From NCBI GenBank assembly GCA_030268105.1, contig BSDZ01000015.1, positions 558,001-622,000 on the forward strand: a DNA stretch of 64,000 bases. Direction: 5' to 3'. The translations under genes were made by a program, and so were the position numbers. The notes under the pieces are model-generated. The model saw nothing but the letters and a program-made list of their open reading frames with translations, made no database searches and had not been told where the DNA came from. Shown here piece by piece: positions 11,174 through 29,462 of the stretch. The stretch is from Volvox africanus (Eukaryota > Chlorophyta > Chlorophyceae > Chlamydomonadales > Volvocaceae). Numbering within the stretch: the first letter of the stretch is position 1; the number at the start of each line of letters is the position of its first letter.

Positions 11174-13178
11174 AGGTGGTGTGGTTTCGCTGTGCGTCCC
11201 ACCCTGGGCCCAAGTGCAGAGCCACCCCGCCCAGGTCTGCAGGGCCAGCGGACCAGGAGGGTGATCATCCCTTCCCCTCATCCCAACAACTCCCCCACCC
11301 CCATCTCTCACATACAGACACGCACACACATCCACACACACATCCATTTTACACACTCTCACACGTGCGCGTAAGCTTCGATATCGTGAACAGAACCGCT
11401 TGTCCAAAATGGTTTCAGTCCAGGTACAGGCCAAGGAGTAGATGCGGGTCAGAGGGGGCCATGGCTCCTTGCAGGGGTTTGTTTCGTGCGTGCGAATCGG
11501 TAAGTGGGTCAACGCTCCGCTCCGAGAAGTGGAGGGGAGTGTGTTTTGGGGTTGCTGCTAGTAGTGCTAGTAGTGCTGTGTTGTTCGTTCCTTTAGACGC
11601 AGGCAGGTAGTGGGTGTCCCAAACACGCAGCGCAGCGATCATGGTTCATGGTTCATGAAGAGACGGAGCTCCGAGAGACCAATAATGCGACGATGCGAGG
11701 GCTGTGAGCTATTGCCGGCCGGCGGCTGTGGCTGGCAGGCATCTGGAGAGGGGTGGTACTGGACAAGGACGCGGGGAGGGGGGCGGAGAGTCCGTGCGAG
11801 GGAGGCGGCAATGCGCGGGGTGGGGAGTGGCTAACCGCCGTAGCGAGGAGTACAGCCGTGGGGCAAATTTATAGCAGGAGTTGGTGTGCGCGGCACGGGC
11901 GAGGAGTTCTGGTCATCATCCGGGATTCGTGTGCTTGTTGGCTTTTGTGCGTCAACACTTCGAGTTGATGTTTTGTATCGAGTAAATTTAGTGAGCGAGC
12001 CGTTTGAACAGTATGGAGTTTTGAGCAGTATTTGAGCGGTAAGAAGTTTATTTGGAGGTAAGGAGCGGATAAATACTTTCTGTGTCAATGGCCTTGGCGC
12101 CAAGGATTTGTTTAAACTCGTTGCGTTGCGTTTTCTCAGTCCGCGCTCCAGAGGGACAATGCGTCCCGTTCAGCTTGTTAAGTCAGTTTTAAGACGGATT
12201 TAGTGCAGAGCCGTACGCAGTGAGATTGAGCAGTATATCGATTAGGCGGAGATTAGTAGGATATTGACCTAGGTCGCGCTCCCTTAGTTTGAGAGACAGT
12301 ACGGTAGTTGAGTGGTTGAGCGAGAGTTGGTGATCTGAGGTGACCAGTTAGTGCGGACGGTACAAGTAGCTCCCTCGGCTGCGGGTAATCGGATTCGACG
12401 TGTACATGGTAATAATAATCAGTAATCAAATTCCCTGAAATTTTTAATGTAATAGTATTACTTATATTTCATCGTACGTGGTTTTCTAGAGCTGGCTCAA
12501 ACGCCGTAATGGATACGTATCGCAACCGAGAGTTTAAAACCGGACTGTCCTCTCCATTATCTCTACAAGCCAGACAGCGAATGTTGAAGGTTCCCCAACC
12601 CCCAACCCCTACTGGTAAAGTTTGGCGGGGCGGATGAGAATGGCAGTTCGCAATCCTCCACACACTGAGCTCACAAGACGCTAACCCTTGACCAACCTCC
12701 CCTACCTGTAAGGCCCACATACACACTTCCGCACTAGAAACGCCTCAAGAATACGACTTATTTGCTCTAAGCGGCAGGTTGCGGATTCGATCGATCACCA
12801 AAACGTCCTCCTTCAGTTGTATTGGCCCAAATGAAGGAATATATTATATTGCGTATTCATTGCGATCTGAGACACGGTGATGTCACCGAAACCATACGGC
12901 ACCACACACATCTTGTAGCAAAATTAAATACACCACAGGGCTTTGCCTTGTGAGTTTCAGAGTCAGACACGCTGTCCGCCCGGTTTGTGATTGTGGCTGG
13001 GCGGCCAGCAGGCGGCGTCTGCCCGCTGACTGCGCGCTCGGCCAAACCAGATCTGACATGGCCCCTCTGATGGCTCCTCACCTCGGGGAATCCATCAACT
13101 CACGCCATCTGGGCATCCAACCAGATGTATAAACCAGATACCTAGACATGTTCCACCACCACCATTATTATTATCATT

Positions 13179-13216
<38 letters not shown>

Positions 13217-13774
13217 TATCTTTATGCTTACTATCTTTATGCTTATCATCACCATCACCATCACCATCACCATCACCATCACCATCGCTATCACCATCCC
13301 TATCGCCATTGCCATTGCCATTGCCATCACCATCACCATCACCATCACATCATCAACAATAAGCGGAAAAAAACGCAGTGAAGGTGTACAATTAGGTGAA
13401 GATTTTCTCCTCATTCAAGATGCCTACATGCCAGGGAAGGTGGGTCGGGGTACTCTCTCCCTAAACACCCACGCGGACACCATCTCCCCAACCAACACAC
13501 ATGCACATACACACACGCGCCACGGATATGTGCCGTCAGCCACGCAATACACGGGCCTCCTGTCCTAACCCCAATGGCGCACACTATACCCCAAGCCTTG
13601 ATGGTTGGGCTATCAACGGCGAATGCCCGTGCATGACCTGGCGGTGGTGGGGGCAACGGGGCCGAGGGGAGGGATGTCGGCCCTCCCCTTTGTATCCCCT
13701 TCCCCACCTCACTGCCATCCGTATCCCCACCCCAACACACACACACACATACACACACACACACACAAATACGT
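11174..13774. other. Intergenic between rhodanese gene and P450 3' ends
   Basis: These genes converge. The interval has AC-rich tracts (about 11320-11360) and an AT-richer, gene-free stretch at 11840-12900. Trinucleotide repeats lie at 13150-13350 and an (AC)n tract at 13735-13768. No exon chain was recognised on either strand. A TGTAA occurs near 12438, but it is far from the rhodanese stop codon. Confidence 0.45.
13156..13350 (+). repeat. CAT/ATC and CACCAT simple repeats
   Basis: A (CAT)n block is followed by two ATCTTTATGCTTA units and then by (CACCAT)n with CATTGC variants. The long His-rich and Met-rich frames over it are repeat artefacts. Confidence 0.9.
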
Positions 13775-21575
<7,801 letters not shown>

Positions 21576-21587
21576 ATTAAAATACAT

Positions 21588-23686
21588 AGTAACTGACGCT
21601 AGTGATTATCCCCTTTGGATGTTGGGAGGCTACACCGGTACCGTTTCGGTGTTCCGCCCCTCCTCTCCCACGGACACCCTAGTCAAGATCTACCGATCGC
21701 TCCCATAACAATGCGGGACCAGATAGCGACCGCCCCAGACAAGCAGGATCGAGGATGCCCTATTCAAATGATATTATATGATCATCCGTACCGTCTGCTC
21801 GTTCGTCCGCGCGCCATGGATAAAAAATCCTTTCTTATATTTTACAATTAATTTCTTAAGATAATAATAACGCTGAAACAAGCCGTTTATAAAGCGCCCG
21901 CTGCAAGTCGACTGCGTTCGCTAGTTTTGCTAGACATTCACGTATCCTGTGTCGCCAAACATATTAAAACTCATTCTACATTTGAAAGTGAGCTAAGAAC
22001 CAGGCGCACTAGCACTGAACGTAGTTGAGTCTGCGACGGCAATTAACATGTGCACTATCGCGACCCAGCTGAAGCAGTGGTTAGAATTAAAAATTCCAAA
22101 CAAAGCAAGGAGCTTGAGAATATCAAGTAAAACTGAAAGATGTCATAGTTGAAAGCAAAACAACGTCTGCTAGGGTGCTAGGTGTCAGATACCTGATCGA
22201 GCGCGATGGTAACAGAAGATGTTCGGGATTCTGATGCTTACAATTACCGCCAATAGCTTGGATTATACGTGCGACGAAAAATTTGAATGGTCTTATTATA
22301 GTTCGGAATATTCAACTTAGATATGACGGCCATATCACAGATTCTTTGACGGCCCCGCCGTGTCCTTCCGTAAACACGATACCGCTTGCAGAATACGAAC
22401 AGGAAGACGGGGATGTAAGCCGCATGCTTACAACGAGATAGATCATTTGACGAGAAGACGGGGCAGTTAACACGCGTAGCTTACGACAAAGGAGCTTACC
22501 TATGCATGACGCCTGATGACGCAGGATCCATCCTTTCCCACTATGGCGTACAACCAAGGAAGGCAAATAAAAATGTTCGATTTCGATACTATCCTTTAAA
22601 ATTACCGGATTAGGATTTCGTTATACCCAGAGGTATGCCTTTTTATTAGAGGGACCTAGGGCCCATCCGTGTCCATTCAGCATACGTGGCCGAGGCCACT
22701 CACTTGTTTCCAGCTATGTTGTACGAGCAAAGAGATGATTTTTGATCCCGGACGTTTAGATACCAGCAGTAAATAGGTATTGCAGTAGTATCTGATCAAG
22801 AAGTATGTAGTTCTCTTCGGTTATGAGAACGCGTCATGGGCCCTTAGGTTACGGTAGCTGATGTCCTTTGTTAGCTCGGGGGAGGTGTTGGAGCTTTTGG
22901 CTCTATTGTTTCCTGGCCGACTCTGTTGCTTGGTTTTCGTGCGACTTGTCTTTAGATTTTCTGACGTCCAGTCGTTGTCGTGTACCTCGTGTTTAGTTTT
23001 CTCTTTTCCCTCCCTTACCGCGGAAGATCGTGTCTTCAATTATTACAATGAATTTGGCTTCTTTAAGTAAGTTTAATTCAGGCAAAGCCTTGCAGATTGA
23101 CGGAAAACTGAAGCATCGAACAACGGTAGTCGTCGATGGTTGTACCCGAAACAAGGTACCATGCTTCAAAGCATGTCAGCTATACCTGACATACTTCAGA
23201 AGTTAAGAATTACAATTCAGGTTATAATTATATCATAATAAAGATAATTCCTCGCAGAACCGATCAGATAGCTTCGCCCATAAATTATTACCGGCTGACT
23301 AAAATCGTACAAGATTCGCCGTTAACACCAAAGTGGAGACCTATTGATATATTTCAGTCATAGACATATTATAATGCCTTTCAGTGGCTTATAGGACACA
23401 GTGTCGACAGGTATTCTTTTAATTTCGCCGCGGGCGATTCCTCATGCAGTCGTGCGATGACCCACTTGATATTATTTTATAGTCGCTCCTGATTGAAGGT
23501 AATAGGAGTGGATGTATGTGGGTAATGAAAAGCTAGTTTGGTGTCTACGGCATACCAACTTATTGCTAAAAACCTTATTCAATTTCGTAGCTAATGATTT
23601 GGGTACTAATGTAAAGTCTCGTTCGCGAATTTATTAGCGGGCGGAACTGCCTTGGGGCCGCGGTTGCCCTACTTCGGCGACGACTG
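21588..23686. other. Intergenic between divergent P450 and IQ-protein genes
   Basis: This is an AT-rich region with no recognisable coding segment. It must hold the 5' flanks of two genes that point away from each other, but no promoter element could be identified with confidence. Confidence 0.45.
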
Positions 23687-26600
23687 ATGCGACGGGCGCG
23701 TCCAAAGCCACCCCGCCTTCGAGTCGTCAAGCGTAAACCCAGAAAGCCAAGTGGAAATAATAATCAGGTTTATGATGAGGATGTTCTCCGATGGCGTCGA
23801 ATGTTCAGTGATGAAGAAGCATTGGCCGCTGCTCAGCTCGCAGGTCCTGGTTCGCCCGGGCTGGCTTCCTGCTCGGTAAGGCCCCACTTTCCAACAAGGT
23901 TTTTGACACCGATACTTGGATATCGATCTAATGGAACGTGTGTCCGAGGAGTACTTACGGGGGTGCTCATCATGCATGTGGCCCTCCGCCCTCCTTCCCA
24001 ACGGTCACCACATACCCCAGCCCTCATCGCGAGGCTGACCCGCGGGACCCCTCTTGCCCTCATACGCCCCTCCCCTCACGCACACTCCCTCTCAGAGTCC
24101 CCCTGTCCTGTCTCCAGAGGCATGTGGAAACGCCCTCCAATATGTGAGCACCCTGACGGACGATGCTCGCCACGCGCTCTTCAAGCACTGGTGAGGAGGC
24201 ACCCCATATCAGATAGGTACCCTTGACAGAAGAACAAATAGGCAGACAGATAGACAGATAGACAGATAAGACACATCTCACTTGGTGGTTACCCAGAGGA
24301 GTCAGTTGTGGCGGGAATGCTGCTGCCGCTCCCTCCTGCTGCCGCTCCCTCCTTTGCTGGGAGGGCTGGGGACGGTACCAACTGGCGCTTCGGCTGGTGC
24401 TGGGGCGGGGGCTGGTGCTGGACCGGGGACTGGGGCGGTGTCGGGGGCTGGGGCTGGGCCTGGGGCTGGGGGCTGGGGGCTGGGGCTGGGGGCTGGGGGC
24501 TGGGGCTGGGGCTGGGGGCTGTGTTGAGGGTTGGGGCGGGGGCGGGGACCCCTTTCGGGTTTCGGATGATTCCCCTACTCCTCCCCCCCCCTTGGGGCCT
24601 TTGTATTTCCCAGGACGGGAGATCGCGGGGCCTGAAGGGCTCGTCAGCGAGAGACAGCAGACCCTGAGAGGCCGCCCGCCCCCATCCTCCTGACCTGACC
24701 TGACCTGACCTGACCTGACCTGCAGCGGCCTGGTCGCGAGGCACGAGCGGATGCTCCTGGAGGGGCAGGAGAGGCTCAAATACGTGCAGGTGTGTATGTG
24801 TGTATGTGTTTCCCCCCGACAAACACACACCTCTTCAGCTGTATTCGCCGTCTCCTCGCTCCCTACACTTGGCTTTGCAGGACCAGGTTCGGGAGATGAA
24901 GGCACGGATGCCGCCCCCGCCCCCCCCTCCACCTCCCAGGAGTACTTTGAAGGGTATGTACGGCAGGCAGGGCGCTGTTTGAAGTCCATTCTGATGCTTC
25001 ATTCTGCCAATTCGTTGTTCCAACCGTCCCAAGAAATCAAATCGTTGCTTACGTGCTCCCGGTGACTCTCCGAATCGTTCAATTGGATTTAAATCGGAGC
25101 TCCGCGCGGTGCATCTCCAGCTTCCCTAACTTTGGAGCTCCAGATGCCCCCCCCCAAGACGCACTGCGCATGGAAGCACTCGCGAGGCGACCAAACACGC
25201 AGCAACACGCAGAGCTCCATCGCCGCTCTTGATCATCGTTTGTCAAAGCGGCTTTACCACCCCTCATGGTTCATCAGGGAGTTGCGTCTCCGTGGGGCCC
25301 TTCCGCGTCCAAACCCCTCCTGCGCCGCCGGCCTTAAGTTTTCTACTTCCGTACTTTGCCCCCAAAGGTCCGAGTCCTGTCCTCCGCCTCCTCAGCGAGC
25401 TGCGTTGCAATGCTCCTCGCCTTGTCGAATGTTGGTGTTAGGGCTTAGCCTCAGCCTCAGCCTCAGCCTCAGCCTTGGCTTCAGCCGTACAAACAAATAA
25501 ATACACAAATACACGAAAACGTATACGTGCACATCTGCGGAAGCTGGAATTTACGATTTCTTCTTCTTCAGATGTCTTTTGTTGCAATATGACGTTTTTT
25601 GTCTCTATTTTATCTCGCTCGTCACTTACACATATAAGACGTACACGCACACGCACACGCATATTTATACGCACAGGACCAGACGTCACGCTGGAGCCGG
25701 TTTCGGAGCCCTCCTGCTGGGCCTCCTGCTGCGGACTCTTCCCCTTGCCACCCCCGCCGGTCCCTCCACCCCGGCCGGGGCCCCTTATTATCCAGCTTCC
25801 TGATCCGTCCTACTTCCGCGAGGCGGCGGCCAAACGCAATGCTGCGGCACGAAGGCAGCCGCCTCAACCAGAAGGTGTGTGTCCCATGGTTGGGGGCGGC
25901 GAGGAAAGGGATGTTGTTACATCAAATGGCACAATGAAAACTGCCGTCCCTGAGACTACGTTTTGTGTATTTTGAGGATTAGGGGATGGAAAAAATAGGG
26001 GGGATGGAGAAGGATGGGGAAGGCAGAGGAGGGGTCGAGAGGAAGAGCGGGAGGGCGGGAGGGAGCTAGCTACCCGCACCCCAAAAGCCACCAGCCATGC
26101 AGCTGGATCCACACATCTGGGTACATCCTTCTTATACCCGGCTGCGTCCCTCCCCTCCCCTCCCCTCCCCGTTTCGATGTTCGTCTCCCTCCCCTCCCGT
26201 CCCCTCCCTATCACTCTGCCCAATTAGAAGCTATATTGGCGGTACCGAGCCAGGCCACTGTCAGCCCTGGGGAAGGTGCCATTGAGCCCACGGTTTCGGA
26301 GCCTGTGTCAGCCCGTGCCGGCGGCGCCGGCAGTGGCGCCCCGGCATCAGCAGATGCGGTCGGAGGAGCTTCTTCAGCCTCAGCGCCTGCGAGTGCTGTT
26401 GTGACGGCGGAACTGCCGGGCCAGCTGGAGGCGGCGGTGGTTACGCACGCGGATGAACGGGCCGCCACTGCGGCGGCGGCTCCGCCGCTACCGCCGCCTC
26501 CAAAGCTATCTCCTCTGGCAGTCTCTTCCTTCACACGGAGGCCTTCGGGGGCGCCTCAGTCGCTGCTGCGGCCGCTGGGGCCGTTATCGCTACCAGCCCT

Positions 26601-27477
26601 GGGGTCCGCCGCGGCAGCCGGGTTGCCTTCACCAGCGAAGGGGGGGCTTCGCGGAGGAGATCGGGGGGCTGCCTCCGCTGGCACTACCGACATCGTCACG
26701 GGCGCCATGGTACGGCCGCTGGCAGAGGCCGCCAACACGGGCCCTTCAGCGGCTGTGGACATGAGTCGGTTCCAGGATCCGGATTCCATTCGCCGCATCA
26801 TTCGTATTCAGGCATTGCAGCGAGGCCGGATGGCACGGAAGTTGGTGGCTGGTTTGAGGGCAGATCGGCAGCAGCAGCTACAGATGCAGCACCAGGCACA
26901 GGTGCTGCCGGTGCAAGAAATAGAGGCGGAGCGAGTGGAGGAGGTGGAGGAGGTGGAGGAGGAGGAGGAGACCGGCTTCGCGGGCACAAGGAATGCGGCG
27001 GAAGGAAATGCCAAACAGCAGTTGCCGGACAGGATCGGACCGCAGCAACGGCAGCAGCACCAGGAGCAGCCCGTTGGCGGTGTGGAAGCCGGAGACTCCT
27101 TCGGCACAGAAGTGCAAACACCGTTTGGGGATAACGCCCGGCCCATGCAAAGCAGTTTTGGGGGCCCCGGCGGCGGGGCGCGGCAGCTGCCGCCGCTGCC
27201 GCTGGGAGGTCCCAGTGGGCGTGCCGGACGTGCCTGGGGAGGTGAGGACGGTGGCGGCGAAGTAACCCTTGCCCACAATGCCGCCAACATCATGCCCGCT
27301 GCTGCCACTGACGTTACCCCCGGGGCTGCGGATCAGCCCCACTTTGATTTGAGTCGCTACGAAACCCCCGATGCCATCAAGAAGGTCACACGAATACAGG
27401 CGGTGCAGCGAGGCCGCATGGCTCGGAAGCGGGTTGCGGAGATGCGGACGGTACAGCGAGTTGGGCAGGTGAAGTAG
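23687..27477 (+). CDS. Two-IQ-motif protein of unknown function, 6 exons, 614 aa
   Basis: Exons read as 23687-23875, 24120-24190, 24726-24789, 24881-24953, 25677-25874 and 26228-27477; the phases close on 1845 coding bases. The N-terminus is Arg/Lys/Pro-rich, followed by an acidic DEDVLRWRRMFSDEEA segment. Exons 2-4 look helical (DDARHALFKHW, HERMLLEGQERLKYVQ) and lead into a run of nine prolines. The large last exon is Ala/Pro/Ser-rich and carries two IQ motifs in similar contexts: a DPDSIRRIIRIQALQRGRMARK block and, near the C-terminus, DAIKKVTRIQAVQRGRMARK. IQ motifs bind calmodulin or centrin, so a calcium-linked scaffold is possible, but no larger family was recognised. The start is the first Met of exon 1; the frame is open further upstream, so an earlier exon cannot be excluded. 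Confidence 0.75.
24408..24522 (+). repeat. G-rich GGGGCT-type minisatellite
   Basis: Repeated GGGGCTGGGG units lie in intron 2 of the IQ-protein gene. It is strongly G-rich on the transcribed-sense strand and could fold into G-quadruplexes (inference). Confidence 0.85.
24690..24725 (+). repeat. Six CTGAC units abutting a 3' splice site
   Basis: CTGAC occurs six times in tandem (starts at 24690, 24695, 24700, 24705, 24710, 24715) and is followed immediately by CTGCAG, the acceptor of exon 3 of the IQ-protein gene. CTNAC resembles the branch-point consensus of plants and green algae. Confidence 0.9.
25446..25476 (+). repeat. CAGCCT hexanucleotide array
   Basis: About five CAGCCT units in intron 4 of the IQ-protein gene. 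Confidence 0.85.
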
Positions 27478-29462
27478 GTGGGGCAGCTGCTGCAGCCGGA
27501 TGGATGTCGATAGGGCTCACGGGAAGGTAGCGACGTACGGAAGCTCAACTGGCCTCGGCTTGTGCGGAGCATAAGGGGGCCAAGCCACCACCCTACTGCT
27601 GCCGAAGGGGACGATATCCGAAAATGAAAGAGGAACGAAACGGGGGTTGTTCCCTCCCCCGCCCCGGGTGTGTGGGGCTGGGGCTGCTGATTGTTTGTTG
27701 GGGCTGCAGGATGCTGGATGCTTCACCAATCGATGCAACTGATTCGGACTTGTTCTGTTTGGATTCCATCCGGACTCCATCCGTCTGTTTGTCTGATTGT
27801 CCATCTCAGGCGGATACTCGCGATAGCCATGTAGATCAGGTTCGTGATGGTTTCGGCGCATCTGAGGAAGGGGTAGGGGCTGCTAGCGCGACGACTGGTA
27901 TGGGCAGTATACGACCATACGAAAAGCCGAATATCGATTTGCAGCGGGATGGTCTGTGTGGGAAGTATACCCCTTCTTCGCGGTTATAACCCACCTGTTG
28001 TGTCCGGCCCCTGTGTCTCCACTATCAACAGCAACAACAAAAAATCATGTAATATCGTAAGTTACAATTTTTATTTATTATTCAATGTTTCTTTTTACCC
28101 GCATGGCTGATTGGCCTCTCCATTGCACTTTTTTTGCATCTTTTGATTCTTCACGATCTCATCCTCCCGTTGATAGCTGTCGAGCCTCAGGACGTCGGGT
28201 TGTTGTTTTATCTTGCTACAGCGATGTGGCTACAGCCACCCGTATTTCTGTTGAACGAAGCAATTCGCCGGAATGTGTAACGCACGCCTCACGGGGTGCG
28301 GGTGTGGGTGCGAGTGTCGCCCTTTAGGTCTTTGAGTTGCTGCTGACTGCAAAATGTAGGTTGATGACCACTGGACCTCACTACCTATAACTTCAACACC
28401 CTCACAACTTAGTACATGTGCGAGACGCTTCAATAACCGCTGGCGGGATGGCCATTTGTAAAAGACACGGTGGGTTGCGCCGTTGCAAGGAATGTGGTGT
28501 GGGCTGGTGAACGAGGCAGCACAAGGTTTGCAAACATCCATACATATATACATTTATGTACAGTCACACGCACACGTGCCCTCCCCCCCATTTAAGGGAG
28601 GTGCTGAATACCAGATATCCACAACGAGGGAACTGCGCTCCGACTCCTTCGCCGGGAACTGCAAAAGGCTCTGCGCGACCACTTTCTTCCACCTGTGTGA
28701 CATCGAATGTGCCTGAATCGTCATCAAGGCCAAAAACGATGTCACCCCCGGTACCGCAGTCAGAGAATTGACAAAACAATCGGACCGCTACATCCGTGAT
28801 CCGCTGTGGCCGGTATCAAAGATGAAAAGTCAGAAGCCCATCACATGTATGTGGAGACGTGCCAAACTAGTCATATGAATGGCAACATATAACCGACTGA
28901 CGTACAGTGCGGAAGACAACTTCGTCGATATCCAGCTCTCAGGACAAACCAAAACGTCCAGCGGGCTGCGACCAAGGGCGGACCATCATCACCCTACGTT
29001 TCACTGTTGAAGGCAAACGTGCACAGCTCAGTCCCCGACCACAGGCAAGGTGGTGCATGCCACCATCTCACACACCAGATGCTCCACTCACATATTGCTA
29101 TGGCAATGCCCCTATTAGCCCCCAACCCTCCCCCCCTTTCGTGTCAGGTCTCGTTTATTCGTTTTCCACCTTCGCACCCCCGCTGCCGGAATTAGCGTTT
29201 CTCGACATCCGTGCCACCAGATTTCGTCTTCCCCACTTTACAAAACACTCGTTGAGGCTATTTCCCTCCCCCCCCATTTAACCTTTCCTCTAGCAAGTAG
29301 CAAGTAGCAACTAGCGTTGCAGTTCCGGCCCTGACCCCGCTGCCCACCCCCTTTTTGAGGATGTGTTCTGCACACTGAATCATCTGCCCTTCCCGGATGA
29401 GCTCCAACGAGTGAAACTGTCCCTTACCCCTCAACGCCTCTCCGGTCCGGGGAGTTATAAGG
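27478..29462. other. Interval between convergent IQ-protein gene and MSH2
   Basis: It holds the 3' flank of the IQ-protein gene, with a TGTAA at 28048-28052 about 570 bp past its stop. There is a possible minus-strand gene at 28230-28780 (separate entry). The presumed 3' flank of MSH2 includes a minus-strand TGTAA at 29242-29238, about 220 bp past the MSH2 stop. The rest shows nothing. Confidence 0.45.
28230..28779 (-). CDS. Possible two-exon gene fragment, unrecognised
   Basis: Two minus-strand open segments look protein-like. The first (28779 to about 28605) has an acidic GLDDDSGTFDVTQVEESG stretch and may end at a CTG|GTATTC donor. The second (about 28520-28230) has THRVFYKWPSRQRLLKRL and a His-Pro-rich tail before its stop. 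A CAG acceptor just upstream of the second could join them. No family was recognised and no upstream exon or start is secure. It may be a small gene between IQ-protein and MSH2, or chance. Confidence 0.3.

Noticed and set aside
12770..12812. tRNA-like GGTTGCGGATTCGATC segment
   Set aside because: It resembles a B box, but no matching A box, anticodon arm or acceptor stem could be paired around it.
13142..13414. His-rich and Met-rich proteins
   Set aside because: They are frames through CAT and CACCAT simple repeats with no exon context.
24060..24989. 309-residue minus-strand open frame rich in Pro/Gln/Ser
   Set aside because: It is the antisense of the G-rich minisatellite and short exons of the IQ-protein gene.
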